Assembly (NCBI GenBank): GCA_016930995.1
Contig: JAFGFQ010000005.1
Coordinates: 1-17,611 of the forward strand
Source of the DNA: Thermoplasmatota archaeon
GTDB lineage: Archaea > Thermoplasmatota > E2 > DHVEG-1
Length of the DNA stretch: 17,611 bases
Reading direction: 5' to 3'
The position numbers and the translations under genes were made by a program. The notes under the pieces are model-generated. The model was not told the origin of the DNA. It searched no databases and worked only from the letters and a program-made list of their open reading frames with translations. Within the stretch, counting starts at the first letter, position 1, and each line of letters begins with the position of its first letter. Positions 1-7,532 of the stretch are shown piece after piece.

Positions 1-25
1 CTCTTCACCTACGAGATGGGTATCT

Positions 26-48
26 GCTATCTATCAGATATAGATAGC
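26..48. repeat. Perfect 9-bp inverted repeat (hairpin)
   Basis: The arms GCTATCTAT (26-34) and ATAGATAGC (40-48) are perfectly complementary around a 5-nt spacer. The element lies about 80 bp beyond the stop codon of the Lrp-like gene, in otherwise gene-free sequence (1-128). It could be a regulator operator or part of a transcript end, but there is no clear T-run next to it on either strand. The role is unknown. Confidence 0.5.
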
Positions 49-128
49 GATTTTCATCGAGAATCTAGGTATTACTCAGACAGGCTCCATTATTTTTAAT
101 AATATAAACAATAAAATGATGAATAATT

Positions 129-1100
129 TTAAAATTCTGGTAAACAACGAATTTTATACATTTTTTCTGCGATGAAAAATGATTGTTTTTTTATTGCACC
201 AGAAAATTTTGTGTTAATTTCTTCTAAGATTTTAAGCAATTCATCAAAATTTTTCACAATAAATTCAGGTTCTAAATCAGCCCAGCCAATAGCAAAATTC
301 ATATATTCTAAATAATATTTTTCTTTTAAATAATCAAAGATTGGCCGTTTTAGTTTATGATCTTTAAGATATATATCAACCTTAAAATGTTGAAGTTCAA
401 ATTTTGAGAGATTTAGATTTATACGAAATGTTTTAATAACTCCTGATTTTTTTAAATTGTTAATTCTATAATTAATTGTTTGCGAAGAACAACCGAGCTT
501 TTCTCCAAGGTCAATCAAAGGAGCACGAGCGTTTTGTGCTAGTTCATTTAAAAGTTTATAGTCGATTTTATCGATTTCCGTAAATTTACCACCACAATTC
601 ATATTATAGATTTCCTTATTTGCTTCAATATATTCTTCAGGTAATAAGTAGGATTTTTTATAAACATGAGATTTTATATATATTGAAATTGCATATTTAG
701 AAAAATAATCCTCATAGAGATCCAATGTATTTTCCCAAAATTGATAAAATTCATAAATATCTTTAACCCATATAACAACATCCAAATCGATTTCACTTTT
801 AATTGTAGCTACAACCCAAGAATTTTTATAATCAACGAAATAACGTATTATTTCTTCTTTAATTTGTGATGTGATATATTGAAAATTTATATAGATTCTA
901 AATACATTATATCCGAGTCTGAATGCATCAATATCAGTAAAATAGTTGATAATTATTTCATTATCTTGTAGATTTTTAATTCTATATGCTACAACATCCT
1001 TTTTTAATCCCACTTTTTTTCCAATCTGGGTATTTGACTGCCGGCAATCCAAATCAAGTTCGTAGAGGATCTTTCTATCTTTGAGGTCTATTGTGACCAT
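129..1100 (-). CDS. Double Lrp/AsnC-like transcriptional regulator
   Basis: This 323-aa protein looks like two Lrp/AsnC halves in tandem. An AsnC-type winged helix-turn-helix lies at about residues 5-52 (DLKDRKILYEL..., then a recognition helix near VVAYRIKNL). A second lies at about 175-223 (EIDKIDYKLLNELAQNARAP, then TINYRINNLKKSGVIK). Each is followed by an alpha/beta stretch resembling a degenerate RAM ligand-binding domain. It probably acts as a cytoplasmic DNA-binding regulator; the ligand is unknown. The start ATG lies inside the last codons of the upstream protease gene (13-bp overlap, different frame), with GGAAGGG just before it, so the two are probably co-transcribed. The gene is strikingly AT-rich (samples near 25-30% G+C, against about 47% in the protease), which suggests separate acquisition. 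The Lrp call is fairly sure; the target is not known, though the protease gene is an obvious candidate. Confidence 0.8.
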   Translation of the reverse strand: MVTIDLKDRKILYELDLDCRQSNTQIGKKVGLKKDVVAYRIKNLQDNEIIINYFTDIDAFRLGYNVFRIYINFQYITSQIKEEIIRYFVDYKNSWVVATIKSEIDLDVVIWVKDIYEFYQFWENTLDLYEDYFSKYAISIYIKSHVYKKSYLLPEEYIEANKEIYNMNCGGKFTEIDKIDYKLLNELAQNARAPLIDLGEKLGCSSQTINYRINNLKKSGVIKTFRINLNLSKFELQHFKVDIYLKDHKLKRPIFDYLKEKYYLEYMNFAIGWADLEPEFIVKNFDELLKILEEINTKFSGAIKKQSFFIAEKMYKIRCLPEF

Positions 1101-2854
1101 AGCCCTTCCAAGTTTTTCAGGGAAGTAACAACATCAGGTATTTTATAATTATGTGACAAATCCTGGGAGGAGTATGGTTTCCTTAGTGGGAACCAATCGA
1201 CATCAAATGAAGGGAGCTGCCGTGGACCAAGCGTTCCTCGTATGATTTTTGGAAAAAACAGCACCCGATCGTCCCAATAGTTACTTCGCCAGGTGGTGAA
1301 AAACGAATTGTAGAAAGAAGCAGAGTTGGTGTTCCCGATGAAGTTATTTTTACTGACCATATTTCTATTTGATTCAGACAGCATCAGACCAACCATGTTG
1401 TTCTGAATGATATTCTCCCCGTTGATAACATTCCGGTGGGATGCCCCCCGGATATAAATACCGATCCCGCCGTTATCACTGATGATGTTGCCTTGGATAC
1501 TGGCATACTCACAGCACGCCATCTCCAGTCCGTTGTCTTGATTCCCGGTAATCGCATTCCCAGTGATCTGATTGTTATTGGCCCAGTGCGCATAGATCCC
1601 TTTGACATTGTTAGAAATACTATTGTTCCGGATGATGTTCCAGGAGGTCTCAAACGCATAGTTCAGGTAAATGCCGATGGTGTTGTTCCGAACGATGGTC
1701 TCTTGGATGGTGACATTGGAGTTCAACGAAAGCGTCTTAATCCCAGCATCGTAGGTTTCTAATCCACTATTCTGCACCGTAAAACCAGAAAAAATCACTC
1801 CGGGGACTGTGATGGTCACCACGTCATTGACTCCGTCTCCATCTATGGTCGTTCGAGACGTATCCTCTCCGACTAAACGAATGGTTTTGTTGATAAGCAC
1901 ATGCTCATGATAGGTACCGCTTCTGACGTACACCGTATATCCAGGATAGGCATGGTCCACCCCTTCTTGGATTGTACGATAGGGATGTTCAATACTCCCA
2001 TCCCAGGGTCCAAGGAGATTATCATCATCAACATAGATGAGAGGAAATATCCCATATACACCAGTTAAATAGAATGTTTTTTTTCCAATCCCGCACTCAC
2101 CGTATTTTATGTTCACCCAGCCGTCCTCCTGGAATTTTGTGCCCCAGCTGTTCTTCACAATCCAGTATCCAGGATCGTCATTGTATCCCACGATCGCCAT
2201 ATAATGAGGCCCTCTGACATTGCCCCATTTATGTCGATAGATCCCTTTTTTGAAATACATGAAATCATCATACACGAGGAAGTAGCTGGGTACGGGCCCG
2301 TTTGTTATTAACGCTGTTTTAACGGCGACTGGGTCATCCGGTAGATACGACCAGTTCGTGATTTTCACGGTTCTGCTCATCCAATCAGGTGAAGTCGTGT
2401 TCAACGGGTATTGATACAACGAATGGGGATACGGCCAGCATGCCTCATCAGGCACCCCGTAGGTTTTGAGGTATTCGGTGTCGTTCTCCGGGTAGGACCC
2501 CCAGTGGATGATCCCTCCGCTGTGGAAGAAGAGGTGTGCCTCTGAAAGGTCACAATTAAAGGGAAAACCCACCTTGTACTGCACCATGGTTTCAACAGCG
2601 GCTACCAAAGCAAAGGTCTCACAGCTGGGATAGGGGTTTTGGTTCCGTATGGGTGTGGTAAAATCCACTCCGTTGATGTCACGCCAGCTAAATGAAGACG
2701 GAAGAACCAGGGATTCTTCAGAGCTGTATTGCGTCTCTTCAGCGATAACTACCGATAGGGGTACATCATTACAGTGTCCTTGAATACAAGGAGCTACACT
2801 GCTACAAATGAGGAGGAATAGACAAATAGTAAGCATTACAGGGTGTGTTTTCAT
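1088..2854 (-). CDS. Secreted papain-family (C1A) cysteine protease fused to a parallel beta-helix
   Basis: The protein has 588 aa. A signal peptide (about 1-26, hydrophobic core LTICLFLLICSSV) precedes a papain-like domain at about 50-265. The catalytic layout is visible: oxyanion Gln72 in RNQNPYP, nucleophile Cys78 in SCETFA, His217 in GPHYMAIVGY and Asn235 in WIVKNSWG. From about 272 comes a right-handed beta-helix of the NosD/pectate-lyase type: YVDDD...GSIEHPYRTIQEGVD, then many N-I-I/N-x-I-T-G-N turns. It ends with an NYWDD...DWFPL..PY closing module shared with the beta-helix proteins at the right end of the window. It should act outside the cell, with the helix binding glycans, cell surface or substrate; the substrate is inferred only as protein. 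There is no long pro-domain before the catalytic core. A good SD (AGAGAGG, 2862-2868) sits 7 nt before the ATG. The Lrp-like gene overlaps its 3' end. Confidence 0.88.
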   Translation of the reverse strand: MKTHPVMLTICLFLLICSSVAPCIQGHCNDVPLSVVIAEETQYSSEESLVLPSSFSWRDINGVDFTTPIRNQNPYPSCETFALVAAVETMVQYKVGFPFNCDLSEAHLFFHSGGIIHWGSYPENDTEYLKTYGVPDEACWPYPHSLYQYPLNTTSPDWMSRTVKITNWSYLPDDPVAVKTALITNGPVPSYFLVYDDFMYFKKGIYRHKWGNVRGPHYMAIVGYNDDPGYWIVKNSWGTKFQEDGWVNIKYGECGIGKKTFYLTGVYGIFPLIYVDDDNLLGPWDGSIEHPYRTIQEGVDHAYPGYTVYVRSGTYHEHVLINKTIRLVGEDTSRTTIDGDGVNDVVTITVPGVIFSGFTVQNSGLETYDAGIKTLSLNSNVTIQETIVRNNTIGIYLNYAFETSWNIIRNNSISNNVKGIYAHWANNNQITGNAITGNQDNGLEMACCEYASIQGNIISDNGGIGIYIRGASHRNVINGENIIQNNMVGLMLSESNRNMVSKNNFIGNTNSASFYNSFFTTWRSNYWDDRVLFFPKIIRGTLGPRQLPSFDVDWFPLRKPYSSQDLSHNYKIPDVVTSLKNLEGLWSQ

Positions 2855-2861
2855 TTGAATG

Positions 2862-2904
2862 CCTCTCTATGTTGATATTATTTATATTGAATGATATATT
2901 TAAA
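2862..2904 (-). promoter_or_regulatory. TATA box and SD of the protease gene
   Basis: On the minus strand TTTAAATATA (2895-2904) is a good archaeal TATA box. A start of transcription about 25 nt downstream would give a leader of about 20 nt carrying the SD AGAGAGG (2862-2868), 7 nt from the ATG. The rest of the 2855-3045 divergent gap holds the promoter of the radical SAM gene. Confidence 0.55.
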
Positions 2905-3005
2905 CTTACAGTCGGATATAGGACCCGTAGTATTTAAGCGGGCTAGCAGAGGAAAGCAAGGCACTTTTCTTGAAATATTTATCTCAAAGACTGCGGTGAG
3001 TTAAT

Positions 3006-3023
3006 TATAAAAGCTCTTAAGAG
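3006..3023 (+). promoter_or_regulatory. TATA box and adjoining palindrome before the radical SAM gene
   Basis: TATAAAAG at 3006-3013 is a strong TATA box. Transcription starting about 25 nt downstream (near 3034) would exclude the TTG at 3025 as a start codon and favours ATG 3046. The box is followed at once by the perfect 10-bp palindrome CTCTTAAGAG (3014-3023), placed where a bound regulator could block initiation. Confidence 0.5.
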
Positions 3024-3045
3024 ATTGATAGTCGTGGATTGGGCG

Positions 3046-4935
3046 ATGCACCAAGAGAAAAAACGAGTGTTACTCGTGGCTATGCCGTTTGCTGGAGTCA
3101 ACATACCTTCCATTCAACTGCCGGTGTTGGAGGGGTACTGCCGGCAGAAGGGTATCTCTATCGACACAGCGCATCTGTATCTGAAGGCAGCAGAGATGTA
3201 CGGGATGCAGCAGTACCATTCCTTGATTTATCCTCCGAATGACTCCTATACTGCACAACTGGGGTTCTCCCGGTTCGTCTTCCCCAAGCATTGGGAAAAC
3301 AACGAAGAGCGCATCCGGGATTATTTCCAGAAAAATTCCTTGCACCATCCTCACCACCACGTCTCTTTTGATGAGTATGTTAGCAGCACCGAGAGGTTCT
3401 ACCACTGGGTCTGTGATACGGTCCAGTGGCAAGGATTCGACATCATCGGTTTTACCTTAAATTATGGTCAACTGCTCCCCTCACTGGCAATCGCAAAGAA
3501 GATAAAAGAACGGGATCCAGAGAAAAAAATAATCCTTGGTGGCAGCAGGACTGCTGATTCACTTGGGGTACACATCCTTAAGGCGTTTGACTATGTTGAT
3601 TTCATCGTCTCTGGGGATGGTGAGGAGGCCTTGTTTCGTCTTGCCTCTGAATATGAGCACCGTCATCTCATCCCGGGATTGATCTATAGGAAAGAAGAAG
3701 AGATATGTTGGAATAAATCCGAGGCGACGGTTGATCTCAACTCGTTACCGGTTCCTTCCTATGATCGGTTCTATCAGGAACTTGCGTCAACACCTGGTGA
3801 GGTTCAACGGTACTTTCAGTACTATGGGCGGCTCCCCGTGGAGATCTCCCGGGGATGCTGGTGGAACCGTTGTAGCTTTTGCAACCTGAACATGCAGCAT
3901 CACTGCTATCGGGAAAAAAGCATCGGTCGCATCCTGCAGGAGGTTCAGTGGCTCTCCGAGCGGTACCGTATGATGGAGTTCCAGTTAATTGGGAACACGC
4001 TTCCGAAGACTGAGTATGTCACGTTGTTTGAAAAATTAAAGAAACTGGGGAAGGATTTTTCGTTTTTCGTCGAAGCGCGTGCAGGGCAGTTGACTGGTGA
4101 TGATTATACGTTGATGAAAGAAGCAGGTTTCACCAACATCCAGACCGGGATTGAGTCGTTTAGCAGGAATTATCTGCGGAAGATGAACAAGGGTGTTCGG
4201 GTGATAGATAACATTGCGGTGCTGAAGTTTTGTAAGGAGAACAGGATAAAGAACAGCTACAACCTGCTGGTGCGGTATCCGAACGAAGAACCGGTGGATT
4301 TTGAGGAGACAAAAAAAACAGTTCAGCTGTTGAAAGGTTATCTGGATGCACCCCAGCTCTGTGAACTGCGTGTCATGCATGGCAGTCCGATTCAGCGTAA
4401 TCCTGAGCAGTTCAACATCCTTCGATTGGATCATGCATCAATCGATCAGCTCATGTACCCTGCTGAGTATCTGAAGAAAGGAATTGCTTTTGTCTATGAT
4501 TTTCTTCCAATGAGACCAGTACCGGATCATCCCTGGGAAGCTCTCGTCGAAGAATGGAAAAAAGAGCAAGAGACGAACCAGAAAGGGACAGATGCTACGC
4601 AACTGGTAACAGATCAGCTGGTTTTCTATTACGTCGATGGGGGAAGCTTCATTAAGATTTACGATAAGAGAGACAGGTATAATATAAAGATTTTCGTGTT
4701 AAACGAACTTGAGCGTCGTGTCTTCCTCAGCTGTCTGGATGTCGTCTCATTTAAGGAGCTTCAGCGGATGTTCCTTGATGTCCCGGACTTCGAGCTTGCG
4801 GCGATTGTGCAAAGCTTTGAGAAGAATGGCGTTGTGTACGTCGAGGATGACTGTTATTTATCTCTCCCGTTACGCTGTCATGTGAAACGCACAGCAGAAA
4901 AAGACGTAGAATGCCTCGTGAACATCTCACCTTAG
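3046..4935 (+). CDS. B12-binding-domain radical SAM protein, RiPP-maturase (rSAM_ocin_1) type
   Basis: The protein has 629 aa from ATG 3046; a TTG at 3025 would add 7 residues. The N-terminal half resembles a Rossmann-like cobalamin-binding domain (RVLLVAMPFAGVNIPSIQL near the start, LGGSRTADSLG and VSGDGEEALFRL about 165-200), although no DxHxxG base-off motif is evident. The radical SAM core starts at VEISRGCWW. Cys271, Cys276 and Cys279 form CX4CX2C (RGCWWNRCSFCNLN). QTGIESFSRNYLRKMNKGV and NLLVRYPNEEP follow, as in the family called RiPP maturation radical SAM protein 1. The C-terminal ~100 residues look like a winged-helix module (LNELERRVFLSCLDVVSFKEL ... GVVYVEDDCYLSL) also seen at the end of that family. 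As I recall it, the family usually has CX7CX2C, so the short loop is unusual. The enzyme would use SAM and a 4Fe-4S cluster, probably in peptide or small-molecule modification. No precursor peptide, transporter or partner enzyme is next to it. Confidence 0.82.
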   Translation: MHQEKKRVLLVAMPFAGVNIPSIQLPVLEGYCRQKGISIDTAHLYLKAAEMYGMQQYHSLIYPPNDSYTAQLGFSRFVFPKHWENNEERIRDYFQKNSLHHPHHHVSFDEYVSSTERFYHWVCDTVQWQGFDIIGFTLNYGQLLPSLAIAKKIKERDPEKKIILGGSRTADSLGVHILKAFDYVDFIVSGDGEEALFRLASEYEHRHLIPGLIYRKEEEICWNKSEATVDLNSLPVPSYDRFYQELASTPGEVQRYFQYYGRLPVEISRGCWWNRCSFCNLNMQHHCYREKSIGRILQEVQWLSERYRMMEFQLIGNTLPKTEYVTLFEKLKKLGKDFSFFVEARAGQLTGDDYTLMKEAGFTNIQTGIESFSRNYLRKMNKGVRVIDNIAVLKFCKENRIKNSYNLLVRYPNEEPVDFEETKKTVQLLKGYLDAPQLCELRVMHGSPIQRNPEQFNILRLDHASIDQLMYPAEYLKKGIAFVYDFLPMRPVPDHPWEALVEEWKKEQETNQKGTDATQLVTDQLVFYYVDGGSFIKIYDKRDRYNIKIFVLNELERRVFLSCLDVVSFKELQRMFLDVPDFELAAIVQSFEKNGVVYVEDDCYLSLPLRCHVKRTAEKDVECLVNISP

Positions 4936-4978
4936 GTTTGGTGGTTTTGCAGTGAAGAGCATACCAATGTGTTTGTTT

Positions 4979-5953
4979 TCATCTGGTAAGATGAGGATCC
5001 GCATCGACAAAGAATAAAACGACCATGTGCTTCCAGGGGAACCCAATACCAGAGGCAGAGAAGTTCCATGTTCCGGTCTGATTCCCGTAGTAGGAGAAGA
5101 GGGCAAGACGTTTCTTTGTGTTGACATAGACGGTGGAACCTGGTGCTTCTACTTTTAATCGTCCCTTGGTATGTCCAACGCTAGAAAAATAGAGAAGTGA
5201 TCCTCGTGTTGTTGTTACCTCCGTATGCAGGTTGTTTGTCATACTGAAACCAAATGGGAGGAACGGGAGCTTTACACCTATGTATCTTCCATCGAAATCA
5301 TTATCGAGTGCGGAATAAAAACCAAGAGTGCTGTGACGTTCTGTTTGAAGAAGTTCCATTGATGATGTCATATGCACTGATTGGAACGTTACACGAAGTA
5401 CCTCGCCAGGTTTCCTGCTGTAATCCGCAATCGTGAGGTACCATATCTCACCTTTTTTGACGTGTACCTCCTCTGACAACACCTGGGAGACCCCGATGCG
5501 ACACCGGGTGTGAGAAAGCAATCTGAAAAAGATTCTTCCCCCGAATGCGATACGATGCCCTCCGATGGTCATATCAAAAAGAAGAGCTGAGGGAACATAA
5601 AACAAAAATGAGACCGGGTATTCTTCAAAGATGGCGGTAGTTCCGTTCGTAAGAGCCAGCAGAATAGCCTGAGGTTCTAAATCTAATTCGAGATGTTGTA
5701 AGATCATGCAGGCGGTGACATTGATCGTATCGTTTTCATGAAACAGGAGGGCGTACTGGGCGACCTCATGGTCTAATTGCAGGTCTGCTTGGTCGACAAC
5801 AACACAAGCAGAATATTCCGATGGATGCCGTGGATCCTTAGGGAGATGCTCTGGTATCGTATCCCTGGATTGTTTGGTGTCAATGTGTATCAGGAAAAGC
5901 AGTGAGCAACCAAGCAGTATCAGAAGACACCATGCGGCTATTTTCGCGTTCAT
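4979..5953 (-). CDS. Secreted or membrane-anchored protein of unknown function
   Basis: This 324-aa protein is not recognised. It begins with a single hydrophobic segment (about 5-24, AAWCLLILLGCSLLFLIHI) acting as a signal peptide or anchor. LLGC resembles a lipobox, but the hydrophobic run continues past the cysteine, so lipidation is doubtful. The rest is beta-rich, with several N-x-S/T sequons and no enzyme motif that I can name; the strand-rich C-terminal half (about 200-310) could be a jelly-roll or Ig-like fold. It lies 29 bp downstream of the FYLG-family gene and converges with the radical SAM gene, leaving 43 bp between the stops. No SD is visible, and the ATG directly follows a minus-strand T-run. 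It is a real gene by length and by the exported N-terminus. Confidence 0.7.
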   Translation of the reverse strand: MNAKIAAWCLLILLGCSLLFLIHIDTKQSRDTIPEHLPKDPRHPSEYSACVVVDQADLQLDHEVAQYALLFHENDTINVTACMILQHLELDLEPQAILLALTNGTTAIFEEYPVSFLFYVPSALLFDMTIGGHRIAFGGRIFFRLLSHTRCRIGVSQVLSEEVHVKKGEIWYLTIADYSRKPGEVLRVTFQSVHMTSSMELLQTERHSTLGFYSALDNDFDGRYIGVKLPFLPFGFSMTNNLHTEVTTTRGSLLYFSSVGHTKGRLKVEAPGSTVYVNTKKRLALFSYYGNQTGTWNFSASGIGFPWKHMVVLFFVDADPHLTR

Positions 5954-5982
5954 ATAAAAAAAGAAAAGAGAGGTGTGAATGT
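5954..5982 (-). terminator. T-rich tract between two secreted-protein genes
   Basis: On the minus strand the 29-bp gap reads as pyrimidine-rich sequence ending in TTTT (5964-5967) and TTTTTTT (5956-5962), a few bases before the next ATG. Such oligo-T tracts can terminate archaeal RNA polymerase without a hairpin. Here one would sit between two same-strand genes, so it may end or attenuate the upstream transcript. Confidence 0.4.
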
Positions 5983-6720
5983 CTAAAACGGTGCCGGTCC
6001 AATTCCGAGATAGAACGCTGCGAAACCTGTCATGAACAAGAGACCTGCTATCATGATTGGTGTTGCAAGAAGCACCCCGATGAAGCCGAAGATGCAGCCG
6101 AACTCAGGTCCTGTGGATGTGGTGAAGCCTAGACTACCAATTGAAACGGTTTCCCCGGTGCCTGCCCAGGTGATGAACGCATCTGCACCGATTGTTGGAA
6201 GAAGGGTATGGGTCCCTAACGCAAAACCCACGGCTGGTCCATCTGCGCAGAAGATGCCGCTGATTGAGTTTCCGACAAGGAACGTTGGAAGACCATTCCA
6301 GCTCCCGCATGGCTGAGGACCCTTTGGATTCCACCGTGGTTTTTTAATCATCTCTCTGATGGTGTGGAATAAATCATTGAGGTCCCCGACGGATTTATCC
6401 GTAAGACCGCTTCTGGCAAGCTCTTGAAAAAACGGTTGGATATTCTGAAATGCCATTGTTACCTCCTCTTCGGAAGCATGTTTGTTGTAGATGGTGAGAA
6501 AATCTTCTCGTTTCGATTTTCCTAATAAAAGGAGGGGTTCGATGACAGAGACCGGGAGTTCTTTGATGATTCTTTGTTTGCCTATGATACACAAGACACG
6601 GGTCGTCTGTTGGTCCTGTGTTTGTTGTTGTGGTATAGCACGTATGCAGCTGCTGTACAACGGAACAAGGAGGAGAACGAGCACCGAAAACATCGACAAT
6701 AGTTTCACCTCTTTTCTCAT
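5983..6720 (-). CDS. Secreted FYLG-family protein, divergent member
   Basis: The protein has 245 aa and no named family that I know. A signal peptide (about 1-28, LLSMFSVLVLLLVPLYSSC) precedes a helical domain at about 40-125 (KREDFLTIYNKHASEEEV, FFQELARSGLTDKSV). That domain matches in spacing the TSTREEAVPLFKEAVVELDKYGLLPRGMSVE region of the two proteins at the right end of the window. The C-terminal ~100 residues are Gly/Ala-rich and hydrophobic. They share SIGxxGF (193-199) and a terminal FYLGIG motif (236-241) with those proteins, so this is a distant third paralogue. The start is set by a perfect GGAGGTGA SD (6727-6734) 6 nt before the ATG. The next gene on the strand is another exported protein. 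It probably inserts into or lies against the outer face of the membrane; the function is unknown. Confidence 0.72.
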   Translation of the reverse strand: MRKEVKLLSMFSVLVLLLVPLYSSCIRAIPQQQTQDQQTTRVLCIIGKQRIIKELPVSVIEPLLLLGKSKREDFLTIYNKHASEEEVTMAFQNIQPFFQELARSGLTDKSVGDLNDLFHTIREMIKKPRWNPKGPQPCGSWNGLPTFLVGNSISGIFCADGPAVGFALGTHTLLPTIGADAFITWAGTGETVSIGSLGFTTSTGPEFGCIFGFIGVLLATPIMIAGLLFMTGFAAFYLGIGPAPF

Positions 6721-6944
6721 TTCTTTTCACCTCCTCCGCCTGTATTTTCGATGTTGGGAGAAATACCGACGGCGATTCTTTTCCCAGACTTTGTATGAAA
6801 TTGAAATAGACGCGCACTATATAAATATTATGTTAATTTATATAAAAAGACATATATACATTAGAGACAAGGAAGTATCTTAAAAGACAGAACAACCAAG
6901 CGTTTAATAATCAGAGGACCAATGCACAAATACGGTGGCTTGAG
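6721..6944. promoter_or_regulatory. Divergent promoter region
   Basis: This 224-bp AT-rich gap separates two diverging genes. For the minus-strand gene, TTTATATAG near 6818-6826 would give a leader of about 75 nt, which includes the strong GGAGGTGA SD at 6727-6734. For the plus-strand gene, TTTAATAAT (6903-6911) lies about 38 bp before the ATG, giving a short leader with a weak GGTGG. No convincing small gene was seen here. Confidence 0.4.
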
Positions 6945-7532
6945 ATGGCAATCGATTGGTCCTTCCTCTTCGCGCTAAGCATCCTTGTAGTGGTGTTTCC
7001 TCTCCTCATCATCATATCACTGTGGCGATATCGGAGAATCAAACAACTCATGGAACAAGAAGCGCTGAAACGAAATGGAACAGTGATCGGATCACGTCTG
7101 CTACCGGTGCTCAAGTTCTCATATCGGAGTGTACCGGTTGTCGTGACCTCCGTCCCAGGAAGCAGGTACCGCCAAGCAAAAACAGTGGTCAACTGCACCT
7201 TACGTAACCCAGCGGCTGCTAACCTGACGATTGTAAAGGAATCTCTTAGGACCAGGTTGGGAAAGGCGGTAGGAGCCACAGACGTCCAACTGGGCAGTGA
7301 TGAGTTTGACCAAGAGTTTGTCGTAAAAACACTCAATGAATCCTTCGCAAGAAACGTTGTAACCTACATGGTTCAACAGAAACTCCTTGAGATGAAACAG
7401 GTCAAACCACGGGTGGATCTTCAAGGGACACAGCTGAGTGTTCAGGTGCCTCGCGTGGTAAAGACACCAGAGGAATACGATCGCCTCTTTGAGCTTTCCT
7501 TTGCGTTCGTTGATCGAGTCGAAGGGGTTTAA
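6945..7532 (+). CDS. Small single-span membrane protein of unknown function
   Basis: The protein has 195 aa. A transmembrane helix at about 8-27 ([19 protein letters not shown]) is followed by the basic stretch WRYRRIKQL, placing the remaining ~165 residues in the cytoplasm by the positive-inside rule. The soluble part opens with [33 protein letters not shown], an alternating beta pattern like membrane-tethered DUF3137-type proteins. It continues with a mixed alpha/beta region that has no catalytic motif I can name. It converges with msrB: the two stop codons share TTAA at 7529-7532. A T6 run (7540-7545) just past the stop could end the transcript. Existence is likely; the function is not known. 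Confidence 0.65.
   Translation: MAIDWSFLFALSILVVVFPLLIIISLWRYRRIKQLMEQEALKRNGTVIGSRLLPVLKFSYRSVPVVVTSVPGSRYRQAKTVVNCTLRNPAAANLTIVKESLRTRLGKAVGATDVQLGSDEFDQEFVVKTLNESFARNVVTYMVQQKLLEMKQVKPRVDLQGTQLSVQVPRVVKTPEEYDRLFELSFAFVDRVEGV

Noticed and set aside
1436..1762. Plus-strand frame of 108 codons inside the protease gene
   Set aside because: It is antisense to the conserved beta-helix repeats and is kept open only by their codon composition.
2930..3010. Possible tRNA beginning GCGGGCTAGC
   Set aside because: No D-, anticodon- or T-arm can be folded and there is no GTTC-type T-loop.
3025..3045. TTG start giving the radical SAM protein 7 more residues
   Set aside because: It lies upstream of the transcription start expected from TATAAAAG and has no SD. 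The family similarity begins after ATG 3046.
5902..6132. Plus-strand frame of 76 codons, rich in cysteine, resembling a RiPP precursor for the radical SAM enzyme
   Set aside because: It lies antisense across the end of one well-supported gene and the start of another. Its cysteines arise from the reverse complement of Ala/Gly-rich codons, and it has no promoter or SD.
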